Shown: positions 7,722-16,537, counted from the stretch's first letter. The stretch is 37,921 nucleotides of DNA from AC-32 sp038237925 (GCA_038237925.1 JBBRYF010000019.1:1-37921), one strand, 5' to 3'. Made by a program: numbers and translations. Notes: generated by a model not told the origin, from the letters alone.

Positions 7722-8644
7722 GCCTCGGCCGGCGCGGGCGTGGCGTACTCGAGCCACTGGGCCCAGCGCTCGCTGCGGCCGCGCGCGGTGTCCAGGTAGG
7801 CCTCCTGGATCTCGAGCGTGATCGGCCCGACGCCGATCTCGACGTCATCGACGGCGCGCAGCGGGGTCACCTCGGCCGCGGTGCCGGTCATGAAGGCCTC
7901 GTCGGCGAGGTAGAGGTCGGAGCGGATCAGCGACTTCTCGTGAACCCGGTAGCCGAGGTCCTGCGCGATCTGGATCACGGTGTCGCGCGTGATCCCCGGC
8001 AAGATCGACGTCGAGAGATCGGGCGTGTAGAGCTCGCCGTCCTTGACGATGAAGACGTTCTCACCGGAGCCGTCGGCGACGTAGCCCTCGGCCGTGAGCA
8101 GGATCGCCTCGTCGTAGCCGGCGCGGTTCGCCTCCGTGACGGCGAGCATCGAGTTCAGGTAGACGCCGGTCGCCTTGGCGACGTGCGGGATCACGTTCGG
8201 GCCGATCCGCTGCCAGCTGGAGATCTTCGCCGTGATGCCGTTCTTCAGCCCCTGCTCACCGAGGTACGCGCCCCACGGCCAGCTCATGATCACGACGTCG
8301 ACGGGATTACCGACCGCGGAGACCCCGAGCTCGCCGTAGCCGAAGAACGCGATCGGCCGCAGGTAGCACTCGGGCAGGCCGTTGGCGGCGATCAGCTCAT
8401 GGCAGGCGGCCCGCAGCTCCTCGACCGAATGTGGGAGCTCCATGTGCAACAGCCGCGCCGAGTTGTCGAGCCGCTCGAGGTGGTCGCTGAGCCGGAAGAC
8501 GGCCGAGCCCTTGGGGGTCTCGTAGGCGCGGATCCCCTCGAAGACGCCGGAGCCGTAGTGCAGCCCGTGCGCGCCAACGTGAATACGGGCGTCCGCCCAG
8601 TCGACGAGCTCTCCGTTCATCCAGATCTTCTCGGTCTCGCGCAT
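7718..8644 (-). CDS. ilvE: Branched-chain amino acid aminotransferase
   Basis: Fold type IV PLP enzyme of 308 aa that interconverts Val, Leu and Ile with their 2-keto acids, the last biosynthetic step. Motifs include the start region MNGELVDWADARIHVGAHGLHYG, FEGIRAYET, and HVAKATGVYLNSMLA with Lys157 as the PLP lysine, plus the EGYVADGSGENVF signature (about 187-199). The ATG at 8644 has a GAGGAGG Shine-Dalgarno eight bases upstream. The gene starts 14 nt after the YbaK gene and overlaps the DegT gene by four bases, so the three form a transcription unit. Confidence 0.95.
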   Translation of the reverse strand: MRETEKIWMNGELVDWADARIHVGAHGLHYGSGVFEGIRAYETPKGSAVFRLSDHLERLDNSARLLHMELPHSVEELRAACHELIAANGLPECYLRPIAFFGYGELGVSAVGNPVDVVIMSWPWGAYLGEQGLKNGITAKISSWQRIGPNVIPHVAKATGVYLNSMLAVTEANRAGYDEAILLTAEGYVADGSGENVFIVKDGELYTPDLSTSILPGITRDTVIQIAQDLGYRVHEKSLIRSDLYLADEAFMTGTAAEVTPLRAVDDVEIGVGPITLEIQEAYLDTARGRSERWAQWLEYATPAPAEA

Positions 8645-8658
8645 GCAGGCGACCTCCT

Positions 8659-9162
8659 CTAGGTCAGATGGTAAGGGTCCTGCTCGACGACGTCCATCGG
8701 ACGCGCGCGCGAGAGGCGGAGCAGCTCGGTCGGAGACAGGGCGGCCATGTGGCGCTCGGAGCCGGCGCCAACCCAGAGCACGGGTTGCGAGAGCAGTGTC
8801 CGCTCGACGAGCACCGTGGAGACGTGTGCCAGCGGAAACGGCGCGACCGCGCCCGGCTCGAAGCCCGTCGCCTCGCGCACCTCGTCGCTGCCGGCGATCC
8901 GGGCGAAGCGTGCTCCAGCGGCGCGTGCGATCTTCTCCGAATCGGCGCGGCGGTCGCCCGGAACGAGCGCGAGGACCTTCTGCCCGTCGCAGTCGAAGAC
9001 GAGCGACTTCACGATCTGGCCGAGCTCGCAGCCAACGGCTCGCGCCGCGTCCTTCGCGGTCGGTGTCCCTTCCGGGAACTCCTCGACGCGAACCTCCGCG
9101 CGGGCCTCGCACAGGTACGTGCTGACGCGGTCGACGGCCTCGGGCCACTCTCTGGTCGCCAC
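8659..9162 (-). CDS. YbaK/EbsC-type aminoacyl-tRNA editing protein
   Basis: A 167-aa stand-alone member of the YbaK/ProX deacylase superfamily, which hydrolyses mischarged tRNAs such as Cys- or Ala-tRNA-Pro. Visible features are VEEFPEGTPTAKDAARAVGCELGQIVKSLVF (with the family Lys in VKSL), ALVPGDRRADSEKIA and GFEPGAVAPF. The GTG at 9162 is chosen because the domain begins right there and a TACCCT box lies six bases upstream; the longer reading to 9240 adds residues unlike the family. Which tRNA is edited cannot be told. First gene of the ybaK-like/ilvE/DegT unit. Confidence 0.9.
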   Translation of the reverse strand: MATREWPEAVDRVSTYLCEARAEVRVEEFPEGTPTAKDAARAVGCELGQIVKSLVFDCDGQKVLALVPGDRRADSEKIARAAGARFARIAGSDEVREATGFEPGAVAPFPLAHVSTVLVERTLLSQPVLWVGAGSERHMAALSPTELLRLSRARPMDVVEQDPYHLT

Positions 9163-9168
9163 GCCGAA

Positions 9169-9174
9169 AGGGTA
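9169..9174 (-). promoter_or_regulatory. -10 box for a leaderless YbaK-type gene
   Basis: TACCCT on the minus strand, then six bases, then GTG. No Shine-Dalgarno is present in between, so a leaderless transcript is implied. Confidence 0.45.
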
Positions 9175-9215
9175 CCGGCGCAACCGTACGAGCGGCTTCG
9201 CCGTTTTAGACGACG

Positions 9216-9548
9216 ATGGCGGGCCGGGCGGAGATTGCACGTAACGAGGCGTTCTTCCGCGACGTCAACGAGGGAATCGCAGAGGCCTCGGAGCGGTTCG
9301 AGTCCGAGGAAGCGGAGTTTCTCTGTGAGTGTGGCGACGCGAACTGCACGCACCGGATCGAGGTTCCGCTGGAGGAGTACGAGAACGTGCGGGACCACCC
9401 GACGCGCTTCCTCGTGCGCGACGGGCACGTTCTGCCTGAGGTCGAGGAGGTCGTGCGCCGGCGACGGCGCTACTCGATCGTCGAGAAGGTCGACCACGTC
9501 GCGGCGACGGTTGTGCGACGGCTCAACCCGCGTCCTCGCCCAACCTGA
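9216..9548 (+). CDS. Conserved small protein with Cys-x-Cys...Cys cluster
   Basis: Unknown function, 110 aa. The core is FLCECGDANCTHRIEVPLEEYENVR (about 35-58) followed by HPTRFLVRDGHVLPEVEEVV. I recognise this as a widespread actinobacterial hypothetical protein family without an assigned role. Three Cys and one His in CxCx4CxH could bind a metal, which is inference. The C-terminal third is basic (VVRRRRRY and RRLNPRPRP). It is transcribed away from the YbaK gene and converges on serA, overlapping its end by 26 bp. TTTAGA lies five bases before the ATG, with no Shine-Dalgarno. Confidence 0.75.
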   Translation: MAGRAEIARNEAFFRDVNEGIAEASERFESEEAEFLCECGDANCTHRIEVPLEEYENVRDHPTRFLVRDGHVLPEVEEVVRRRRRYSIVEKVDHVAATVVRRLNPRPRPT

Positions 9549-11112
9549 TCACGCGCGCGTCGTCGAAGCCCTGCTCGCGCACGGCCTCGACGAGCTCGGG
9601 CGGCGGCTCGCCGTCGAGCGACAGGGCCATCAGCGCCTTGCCGCCGCGGCGGCTGCGCGAGACGGCCATGTTCGCGATGTTCGCGCCCGCTTCGCCGAAG
9701 AGCGTGCCCACGCGCCCGATCACGCCCGGCACGTCGTCGTAGCGGAAGAAGACCATCAGGGGCGCGAGCTCCATCTCGAGCTCGAAGCCGAGCGCGTTCA
9801 CGAGCCATTGCCGGTTCTCGTTGCCGATGATCGTTCCGGCCGCCCTCACCCGCTCGCCGTCCGCGCCGATCTCGACGCGGATCAGGTTGGTGAAGTCGCG
9901 CGATGCGCGGCGCCGCTCCTCGGCGACCTCGATCCCGCGCTCGGCCGCCACCACGGGAGCGTTGACGTAATTCACGGGCTGGTCGGTGCGGCCCTGGAAG
10001 GCGCCGTTCAGCGCGGCGACGGTCAGCAACCGCGTGTCATAGCCCGAGAGCGTGCCGTAGTACGAGAGCGTGATCCGCTCGGCCCGACCTGCTGCGAGCT
10101 CCATCGCCAGCCGGCCGAGCCTCGCCGCAAGCGGGATGAACGGGCCGAGCGCCTCGAGGTCCTCGGCGCCGATCGACGGAATGTTGACGGCATTCGTGAC
10201 GAGTCCGCCCTCGAGCGCTGCGGCCACCTGTTCGGCCACGATCACGCCTGCACGGTCCTGGGCCTCCTCGGTGGACGCGGCGAGGTGCGGCGTCGCGACG
10301 ACGTTGTCGAGCTCGAGCAGCGGCCCCGAGTACGGCTCCTGCGCGAAGACGTCGATGGCGGCAGCCGCGAGCTTGCCGGAGCGCAGGGCGTCCACCAGCG
10401 CGGCCTCGTCGACGAGCTCGCCGCGCGCGGCGTTGATCACGCGGGCTCCGTCCGGGAGCTTTGCGATCGCCTCGGCGTCGAGGAAGCCGCGCGTCTCGGC
10501 GGTGAGCGGCAGGTGCAGCGTCAGGAACGCGGCCGCCGCGAGCACGCCGTCCGGGCTCTCGACGCGCTCGGCGCCGAGCTCGCGGAAGCGTTCTTTTGCG
10601 ACGAACGGGTCGTACGCGACGACCCGCATCCCGAGGCCGAGCGCGCGACGCGCGACCTGCTGGCCGATCCGGCCGAAGCCGAGCACGCCGAGCGTCTTGC
10701 CCTCGAGCTCGACCCCGCCCCAGGCCGAGCGTTCCCAGCGGCCCTGCTTCAGCGCCGCGTGCGCCTGCGGGATGTTGCGGGCCAACGCGACGAGGAGGCC
10801 GACCGTGTGCTCCGCCGCCGAGGTGACGGTCGACTCGGGCGCATTCGCAACGACGATCCCGCGCCGCGTGGCCGCGTTCACGTCGACGTTGTCGACTCCC
10901 ACGCCGGCCCGGCCAATCACCTTCAGCCGCTCGCCGCGCTCGATCAGCTCGGCGGTCAGTTTCGTCGCCGAGCGGATCACGATCGCGTCGTAGTCGCCGA
11001 TCTTCTCGCCGAGGTCGCCGTTGGAGTCGACGTCGACGTCGAAGCGCTCGCGCAGGAGATCGATCCCCGCCTCGGCGATCGGCTCCCTGACGAGGACGCG
11101 GGCCCGGGTCAC
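9523..11112 (-). CDS. serA: D-3-phosphoglycerate dehydrogenase, ACT-containing
   Basis: First committed step of serine synthesis: oxidises 3-phosphoglycerate to 3-phosphohydroxypyruvate with NAD. At 529 aa it is the long actinobacterial type. The NAD site is GFGRIG (145-150); the catalytic residues Arg230 (AARGELVDE), Glu259 (AQEP) and His276 (TPHLAAS) are present. An ASB-type intervening domain (about 310-440) and a C-terminal ACT domain (about 455-529) that can mediate serine feedback follow. The GTG start overlaps the TGA of the upstream aminotransferase as GTGA, so the two are translationally coupled. Confidence 0.96.
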   Translation of the reverse strand: MTRARVLVREPIAEAGIDLLRERFDVDVDSNGDLGEKIGDYDAIVIRSATKLTAELIERGERLKVIGRAGVGVDNVDVNAATRRGIVVANAPESTVTSAAEHTVGLLVALARNIPQAHAALKQGRWERSAWGGVELEGKTLGVLGFGRIGQQVARRALGLGMRVVAYDPFVAKERFRELGAERVESPDGVLAAAAFLTLHLPLTAETRGFLDAEAIAKLPDGARVINAARGELVDEAALVDALRSGKLAAAAIDVFAQEPYSGPLLELDNVVATPHLAASTEEAQDRAGVIVAEQVAAALEGGLVTNAVNIPSIGAEDLEALGPFIPLAARLGRLAMELAAGRAERITLSYYGTLSGYDTRLLTVAALNGAFQGRTDQPVNYVNAPVVAAERGIEVAEERRRASRDFTNLIRVEIGADGERVRAAGTIIGNENRQWLVNALGFELEMELAPLMVFFRYDDVPGVIGRVGTLFGEAGANIANMAVSRSRRGGKALMALSLDGEPPPELVEAVREQGFDDARVIRLGEDAG

Positions 11113-12257
11113 ACGGGGGCGTGCTCGAACGCCTCGAGCGCGCGGGTGACGGCGGCGCCGCGCTGGATCTCGGCGCCGAGCTCGACGAGCGCGAGCTCGA
11201 CCGCGGCGAGCGCGGTCGTGATGTCGAAGACGTCGTAGTAGCCGATGTGGCCGATGCGGAAGATCTTCCCCTTCAGCTCCCCTTGACCCGGGGCGAGCGT
11301 GACACCGTGGCGGTCGCGCAGCAGGAGCACGAGCTCGTCCGAGTCGATCCCGTCGGGCGCGCGGGCGGCGGTGACGACCGCGGAACTGTCGTCGTCGGGC
11401 GAGGACAGCTCGAGGCCCATCGCCTTCAGGCCCTCGCGGCAAGCGCGGCCGAGCCGCCGGTGCCGGTCGAAGGCGGCTTCAAGGCCTTCTTCCAGCAGCA
11501 TCCCGAGCGCCACGTTCAGCCCCGCGACGAGCGAGACCGGCGGCGTCACCGGCGCGTCGAGGGTCGCCTGGCCCTTCCGCGTCCGCTCCCAGTCCCAGTA
11601 GAACCGCGGCGACGTGGCGGTCGCGCTGCACTTCCAGGCGACCGGCGAGGCGCTCACCATCGCAAGGCCCGGCGGAGTCATCAGCGCCTTCTGCGCCCCG
11701 GACGCGACGACGTCGAGGCCCCAGGCGTCGGTCTCGAGTGGCACGGCGCCGAGGCTCGAGACGGCGTCGATCACGCTCAACGCACCGGCCTCGCGGGCGG
11801 CTGCTGCGAACGGCTGCGGGTCGATCACGACTCCCGTCGAGGTTTCCGAGTGCGTGAAGAACACAGCCCGTGCTTCGCGCTCGTGGAGACGCGCCGACGC
11901 GTCGTCGGCCGAGGGGATCTCGCCCCAGGCGTAGCGCAGGTGATCGATGTCCAGGCCGTACTCCTTTGCGATCGCCGCCCAGCGCTCGCCGAAGTAGCCC
12001 GCCGAGACGACCAGCACCGGGTCGCCGGGCGAGCAGAGGTTGGCGACAGCCGATTCCATGCCGCCGCTGCCGGAGCCGCCGAAGAGCAGCACCTCCTGCG
12101 CGGTGCGGAAGACCTCGCGCAGGCGCGCGAGCGACTCGCCGTAGAGCTGGCGGTAGTCGGGCCCGCGGTGGTGGATCACCGGCTGCGCCATCGCCGCAAG
12201 CACCTCCGGCGGCGCGGGCGTCGGGCCGGGTGTCATCAGATACCGCTTCTCCGCCAC
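11109..12257 (-). CDS. Class-V aminotransferase, probable phosphoserine or serine-pyruvate/alanine-glyoxylate type
   Basis: Fold type I PLP enzyme of 382 aa resembling alanine-glyoxylate/serine-pyruvate aminotransferases: YLMTPGPTPAPPEVL at the start, HHRGPDYRQLY, LFGGSGSGGMESA, DAVSSLGAVPLETDAWGLD and SGAQKALMTPPGLA with Lys190 as PLP lysine. Enzymes of this branch replace SerC in some bacteria and archaea. The four-base overlap with serA makes phosphoserine aminotransferase the likely role, supplying the second step of serine synthesis. This is context-based; glyoxylate transamination remains possible. GTG start with TACCCT six bases upstream. Confidence 0.88.
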   Translation of the reverse strand: MAEKRYLMTPGPTPAPPEVLAAMAQPVIHHRGPDYRQLYGESLARLREVFRTAQEVLLFGGSGSGGMESAVANLCSPGDPVLVVSAGYFGERWAAIAKEYGLDIDHLRYAWGEIPSADDASARLHEREARAVFFTHSETSTGVVIDPQPFAAAAREAGALSVIDAVSSLGAVPLETDAWGLDVVASGAQKALMTPPGLAMVSASPVAWKCSATATSPRFYWDWERTRKGQATLDAPVTPPVSLVAGLNVALGMLLEEGLEAAFDRHRRLGRACREGLKAMGLELSSPDDDSSAVVTAARAPDGIDSDELVLLLRDRHGVTLAPGQGELKGKIFRIGHIGYYDVFDITTALAAVELALVELGAEIQRGAAVTRALEAFEHAPV

Positions 12258-12263
12258 GACCCG

Positions 12264-12269
12264 AGGGTA
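12264..12269 (-). promoter_or_regulatory. -10 box for the aminotransferase-serA operon
   Basis: TACCCT on the minus strand, six bases before the GTG start, with identical hexamer and spacing to the YbaK gene promoter. It implies a leaderless serine-operon mRNA. Confidence 0.45.
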
Positions 12270-12376
12270 GCGCTAGCGGGGCCGGTGGGTCGCGAAGATC
12301 ATCACCTGCTGGAACGTGGGCCGGTTCGTCCAGCGCATCGTCTTCGCGAGCAAGCCACCCCTCTACAAGGTCGGGA

Positions 12377-13243
12377 TTACGGCAAGGCCAGGCGCGGATC
12401 GACCGCAGCGCCGCGGACCCGAACCTCGAAATGCAGGTGCGGGCCGGTCGCGTCGCCGGTGGCGCCGACCGCTCCGAGGCGGGTTCCGGCGCCGACGCGC
12501 TGACCGAGGCGCGCCGAGATCGACGAGAGGTGCGCATACATCGTCCTGACTCCGTCCGCGTGCGCGACGACGACCAGGTTCCCCCAGCCGCCGGCGAGCC
12601 AGCCCGCGTAGGCGACGCGGCCGGACGCGGCCGCGCCCACCGGCGTGCCCGACGGCGCGATGAGGTCGATGCCGGCGTGGAAGCGGTTGCCGCGCGGACC
12701 GAAAGGGTCGCCGACCGGGGCATCGACCGGCCACGCCAGCGAGATCGGGCAGCTCGCGGGCGGCCGGCGCAGCGCAGCGAAGGTCGTCGCGCCGGCGACG
12801 CCGTCGGCAGTCAGTCCAGCCCAGTGCTGAAAGCGCCGCAACGCTCGCTCGGTGTGGTCGCCGAGGCCGCCGTCGATCGTCGACGACGGGAACCCGTGCC
12901 AGGCGAGCAGGAACTGGAGTGCCGCGACGTCCCAGCCTGTCGCGCCGCGCGTCAGCGGCCGCGTCCCGAAGAGGTGCCGTCCGTAGTGCCCGAGTGCCTC
13001 GCGCGTGCTCGGCCCGGCCACGCCGTCGGGCGTTAGGTGGACGCGTAGCTGGAAGCGCTTGATGGCCCGCGTCGTCGCGGGGCCTTTCACGCCGTCGATC
13101 GACCCGGCGTAGAGGCCGCGCGACTGCAGCGCAACCTGCAGCGCGGCGAGCCCCGCGTCTCGCCCGGCCGAGGCCGACGGCGCAAACAACAGCGCCGCGA
13201 GGACGAGCGGAAGCAGGGTGAGCTTGAGGCGGCAGACGCTCAT
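12377..13243 (-). CDS. Secreted M23 peptidase with two peptidoglycan-binding domains
   Basis: A 288-aa exported cell-wall protein. A signal peptide (about 1-26, ending APSASA) precedes two PG_binding_1 repeats (about 30-87 and 98-159) and a LytM/M23 domain (about 170-286). The zinc ligands and catalytic residues are present: His189 and Asp193 in HAGID, His238 in MYAHLS, and H-x-H at 269-271. It should be an active endopeptidase rather than a degenerate adaptor. ATG is preceded by AGGAG. It stands alone between gatB and the serine operon. Confidence 0.92.
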   Translation of the reverse strand: MSVCRLKLTLLPLVLAALLFAPSASAGRDAGLAALQVALQSRGLYAGSIDGVKGPATTRAIKRFQLRVHLTPDGVAGPSTREALGHYGRHLFGTRPLTRGATGWDVAALQFLLAWHGFPSSTIDGGLGDHTERALRRFQHWAGLTADGVAGATTFAALRRPPASCPISLAWPVDAPVGDPFGPRGNRFHAGIDLIAPSGTPVGAAASGRVAYAGWLAGGWGNLVVVAHADGVRTMYAHLSSISARLGQRVGAGTRLGAVGATGDATGPHLHFEVRVRGAAVDPRLALP

Positions 13244-13307
13244 ACCGCTCCTAATCTCGGACGGGCCGCCGCAGAGCTTGAGCGGCTGGCAGAGAAACGG
13301 CTGCGCT

Positions 13308-14708
13308 TCAGGCCTGTAGCTTCTCGCGGAGACGTTCGTTCACGACCTTCGGGTTCGCCTTACCGCCGGTCTCCTTCATCACCTGGCCGACGAAGAAGCC
13401 GAGGAGGCCGTCCTTGCCGCCGCGGTAGTCGGCGACCTGCTGCTCGTTCGCGCTCAGAATCCGGTCGATCACCGGATCGAGCTCGCCGGTATCTGCAATA
13501 GACGCTTCAGCGAGGTACTTCTCGGCCGAGAAATCGGGCGAGGCGCTGGCCGCCAGCGCGTCGTCGAACGCGCTGCGCGGGATCTCGCCACGGCGCTCGA
13601 TCACCTTCGCAAGCTCCTCCGCGTTCACGGCGGCCGGGTCGAGCCCGAGCGCGGCCAACTCGTTCATCACGACGTTCGCCACCGCCGCGCGGTCGCCCGG
13701 CATCCGCGAGTGCAGCTCGTCGCGGCCGCTCGTGACGAGGCCCTCCGCCGGCGCGAAGCCGACCTCCGCCTCAAGCTTCCGGATCCGCGCTGACGGCAGC
13801 TCGGGGAGCTCCCCTCGCAGGCGCTCGACCACCTCGCGCTCAGGCTCGAGCGGCACGAGGTCAGGCTCCGGGAAGTAGCGGTAGTCCTGCGCCTCCTCCT
13901 TCGAGCGCAGCGGTGGCGCAGACTCGTTGCCCGGGTCGAAGTGCAAGGTCTCCTGGACGACTTCGCCGCCCGACTCCCAGATCTCGACCTGGCGCCGCAC
14001 CTCGCGCTCGATCCCCTTCGCGGCGAAGTTGAACGAGTTCATGTTCTTCAGCTCGGTGCGCGTCCGCAGCTCGTCCGATCCCTCCGGCCGCACTGAGACG
14101 TTGACGTCGAAGCGGAGCGAGCCCTTCTCCATCTCCGCGTCGGAGATCCCGAGCTCGACGACCGTCTGCCGGAGCAGCTGCAAGAAGCGCTTCGCGTCCT
14201 CTGCCGAACGGAGGTCCGGTCGCGTCACGATCTCGACGAGCGGCGTGCCGGCGCGGTTGAAGTCGACGAGCGAGCGGTCAGAGCCGTGGATCCGGCCCTC
14301 GGCGCCGCCCATGTGGATCGTCTTCGCCGCGTCCTCCTCGAGGTGCGCACGCTCGATGCCGACGACGCTGTCGCCCTCCGGGCCGGGCACGGCGAAAGTG
14401 CCGTCGACGCAGAGCGGCTCGTCGTACTGGGAGATCTGGTACCCCTTCGGATTGTCCGGGTAGAAGTAGTTCTTGCGGTGGAAGATCGCGTGCTCGGGGA
14501 TCCGGCAGCCGAGCGCGACGCCAAGCAGCATCGTCCACTCGATCGCCTTGCGGTTCGGCACCGGCAGCGCCCCCGGCATGGCGAGGCAGACCGGGCACGT
14601 CTGCGAGTTCGCCGGCTCGAAGTAGGCGACCGGGCAGCGGCAGAACATCTTCGTCCGCGTCTTCAAGTGGACGTGGATCTCGAGCCCGATGACCGGCTCC
14701 CAGCTCAT
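13308..14708 (-). CDS. gatB: Aspartyl/glutamyl-tRNA amidotransferase subunit B
   Basis: A 466-aa subunit of GatCAB, which amidates Glu-tRNA-Gln and Asp-tRNA-Asn. It binds tRNA and holds the kinase and transamidation site. Features are PVIGLEIHVHLKTRTKMFC at the start, the Cys pairs CRC and CPVC of the zinc site, and HRKNYFYPDNPKGYQISQYD. The C-terminal YqeY-like tail ends GGKANPKVVNERLREKL. ATG at 14708 overlaps the gatA stop as ATGA. Reading further upstream in this frame is open only by chance. Confidence 0.97.
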   Translation of the reverse strand: MSWEPVIGLEIHVHLKTRTKMFCRCPVAYFEPANSQTCPVCLAMPGALPVPNRKAIEWTMLLGVALGCRIPEHAIFHRKNYFYPDNPKGYQISQYDEPLCVDGTFAVPGPEGDSVVGIERAHLEEDAAKTIHMGGAEGRIHGSDRSLVDFNRAGTPLVEIVTRPDLRSAEDAKRFLQLLRQTVVELGISDAEMEKGSLRFDVNVSVRPEGSDELRTRTELKNMNSFNFAAKGIEREVRRQVEIWESGGEVVQETLHFDPGNESAPPLRSKEEAQDYRYFPEPDLVPLEPEREVVERLRGELPELPSARIRKLEAEVGFAPAEGLVTSGRDELHSRMPGDRAAVANVVMNELAALGLDPAAVNAEELAKVIERRGEIPRSAFDDALAASASPDFSAEKYLAEASIADTGELDPVIDRILSANEQQVADYRGGKDGLLGFFVGQVMKETGGKANPKVVNERLREKLQA

Positions 14709-16126
14709 CGCAGCCGCTCCGGGACGACGTCGAAGCCGAGCGCTTGCTCCAGGGCGTGAGCCGCGCGGAAGAGCAGGTTCTCCGAGAACTGGCGCCCGAT
14801 CAGCTGGAAGCCGACGGGCAGCCCCTGGGCGAGCCCGCACGGGATCGAGAGCCCGGGCAGGCCCGCCATGTTCGAGGGGATCGTGAGTAGGTCGGCCGCG
14901 TACATCGCGAGCGGGTTCGCAGTGCGGGCGCCGAGCTCGAACGCGACGGTCGGCGACGTCGGGCTGACTAGGATGTCGAAGTCCTGGAAGGCGGCCTCGT
15001 GCTCGTCGCGGATGACGGTACGGACCTTCTGCGCCTGGCCGTAATAGGCGTCGTAGTAGCCGGCCGACAGGGCGTAGGTGCCGAGCATGATCCTGCGCTT
15101 CGGCTCGTCGCCGAACCCCTCGCGGCGCGTGCGGTCGTACATCTCGCGCACGTCCTTCGCCTCGGCGCGATGGCCGAAGCGGACGCCGTCGTAGCGAGCG
15201 AGGTTGGACGACGCCTCCGAAGGGGCGATCAGGTAGTAGCAGGGCAGCCCGAACTCGACCGAGCGCGGTAGCCGGCACTCCCCCACCTCGGCGCCGAGTT
15301 CGCGGCCGAGCTCGATCGTGCGGTTGACGGCGTCGCTCACGCCCGGCTCGATCCCCTCGGCCTCGTTCAGCTCCTTTGGGACGCCCAGGCGGAGGCCCTT
15401 CAGGTCCTCCGCCTCGGGAAGCTCGATCGGCTCGGGCAGCTCGACGGTCGTCGAGTCGCACGAATCGCGGCCGGCGATGATCCGGTGCAGAAGCGCGCAG
15501 TCGCGGACGTTCTTCGCGATCGGGCCGACCTGGTCGAGGCTCGACGCGAAGGCGACGACTCCATAGCGGGAGACGGTGCCGTAGGTCGGGCGCAGGCCCA
15601 CGACGCCGCAGAGCGCCGCGGGCTGCTTGATCGAGCCGCCCGTATCGGAGCCGAGCGCCCAGGGCGCGAGCCCGGCCGCGACGGCAGCCGTCGAACCGCC
15701 GGAGGAGCCGCCGGGGACGCGGCTCGTGTCCCACGGGTTGCGCGTCGGGCCGTAGGCCGAGTTCTCGGTCGAGGAGCCCATTGCGAACTCGTCCAGGTTC
15801 GTCTTGCCGAGCAGCGGCAGGCCGGCGTCCTTGCAGCGGGCCGCAACCGTCGCGTCGAAGACGGGCTTGTAGCCGGCGAGGATCTTGGAGGCGGCGGTCG
15901 TCTCGACGCCGCGGGTGGAGATCACGTCCTTGAGCGCGATCGGCACGCCCGCACCGTCCGCCTCCTCGACGGTGCAGAGGTAGGCGTGGAGCTCCGGATC
16001 CCGCTCCGAGATCGCGTCGAGGTAGGCGCGGCGGATTTCGGCGCCGGTGACCTCGCCGCGCTCGACGAGGCCGCTCGCCTCCTCGGCCGTCAGCCGCAGA
16101 GTGTCGATCACGCGCCCGTCCCCCAA
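14705..16126 (-). CDS. gatA: Aspartyl/glutamyl-tRNA amidotransferase subunit A
   Basis: Amidase subunit that releases ammonia from glutamine for GatB. 473 aa from the TTG at 16126; a GTG at 16111 that begins VIDTLRLTAEEA is equally plausible and would give 468 aa. The amidase-signature triad is present, numbered from the TTG: Lys66 (ALKD), Ser141 (GGSSGGS) and nucleophile Ser165 (DTGGSIKQP). It is coupled to gatB by ATGA, but is separated from gatC by about 115-130 nt that contain an 8-bp inverted repeat. Confidence 0.96.
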   Translation of the reverse strand: MGDGRVIDTLRLTAEEASGLVERGEVTGAEIRRAYLDAISERDPELHAYLCTVEEADGAGVPIALKDVISTRGVETTAASKILAGYKPVFDATVAARCKDAGLPLLGKTNLDEFAMGSSTENSAYGPTRNPWDTSRVPGGSSGGSTAAVAAGLAPWALGSDTGGSIKQPAALCGVVGLRPTYGTVSRYGVVAFASSLDQVGPIAKNVRDCALLHRIIAGRDSCDSTTVELPEPIELPEAEDLKGLRLGVPKELNEAEGIEPGVSDAVNRTIELGRELGAEVGECRLPRSVEFGLPCYYLIAPSEASSNLARYDGVRFGHRAEAKDVREMYDRTRREGFGDEPKRRIMLGTYALSAGYYDAYYGQAQKVRTVIRDEHEAAFQDFDILVSPTSPTVAFELGARTANPLAMYAADLLTIPSNMAGLPGLSIPCGLAQGLPVGFQLIGRQFSENLLFRAAHALEQALGFDVVPERLR

Positions 16127-16136
16127 ACTGCCCCCA

Positions 16137-16154
16137 GGGGTCCCCCGGGACCCC
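16137..16154. repeat. 8-bp inverted repeat between gatC and gatA
   Basis: GGGGTCCC and GGGACCCC are separated by two bases. It lies 11-26 nt before the possible gatA starts. In RNA the tight arms would give a GC-rich hairpin close to the ribosome entry site. No T-tract follows, so it is not a standard terminator. A role in gatA translation is conjecture. Confidence 0.4.
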
Positions 16155-16241
16155 TACAGACACGGTAGCCCTCGTGGGCGCACGCGTGTGTGTCGGAGGT
16201 GTGCCGGAAGTGGAACATCGTCGTCGGCGCCGATCCCGCCC

Positions 16242-16523
16242 TCACGCGGCGGGGACGCGAAAGGCGTCGTCCTCGCGGTCTGGCGCGTTCGCGAGCGCGT
16301 CCTCGACCGGCAGCGACGGCCGCGGCTCGTCCTCGGCCCACACGTTCGAGAGTGCGAGCGGGTGGAGCGTCGGCTCGACGTCGGAGAGGTCGAGCTCCGA
16401 GACCTTCCCGACCGCCTCGAGAATCGCGTCGAGCTGCCCGGCGAACCGCTCGAGCTCTTCGTCCGAGAGCTCCAGCCGCGCGAGCCGCGCCACGTGCACC
16501 ACTTCGTCCCGTGAGATCGCCAT
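16242..16523 (-). CDS. gatC: Aspartyl/glutamyl-tRNA amidotransferase subunit C
   Basis: Small (93 aa) structural subunit that wraps GatA and GatB. ISRDEVVHVARLARLELSDEELERF at the start and LSDVEPTLHPL in the middle are the family pattern. The ATG at 16523 is chosen over the one at 16532 because GGGAGG lies nine bases before it, while the upper ATG abuts that site with no spacing. It begins only about 15 nt after the T-tract of the csp terminator, leaving no room for a separate promoter between them. Confidence 0.94.
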   Translation of the reverse strand: MAISRDEVVHVARLARLELSDEELERFAGQLDAILEAVGKVSELDLSDVEPTLHPLALSNVWAEDEPRPSLPVEDALANAPDREDDAFRVPAA

Positions 16524-16537
16524 CGTCTGCATCCTCC

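Noticed and set aside
12273..12353. Short minus-strand frame reading AKTMRWTNRPTFQQVMIFATHRPR
   Set aside because: Protein-like but only about 26 codons from a TTG, no ribosome site and no family; too little to call.
13308..16163. A single 951-aa leftward frame
   Set aside because: Only the C-terminal 466 residues are GatB; the rest is an open shadow frame of gatA.
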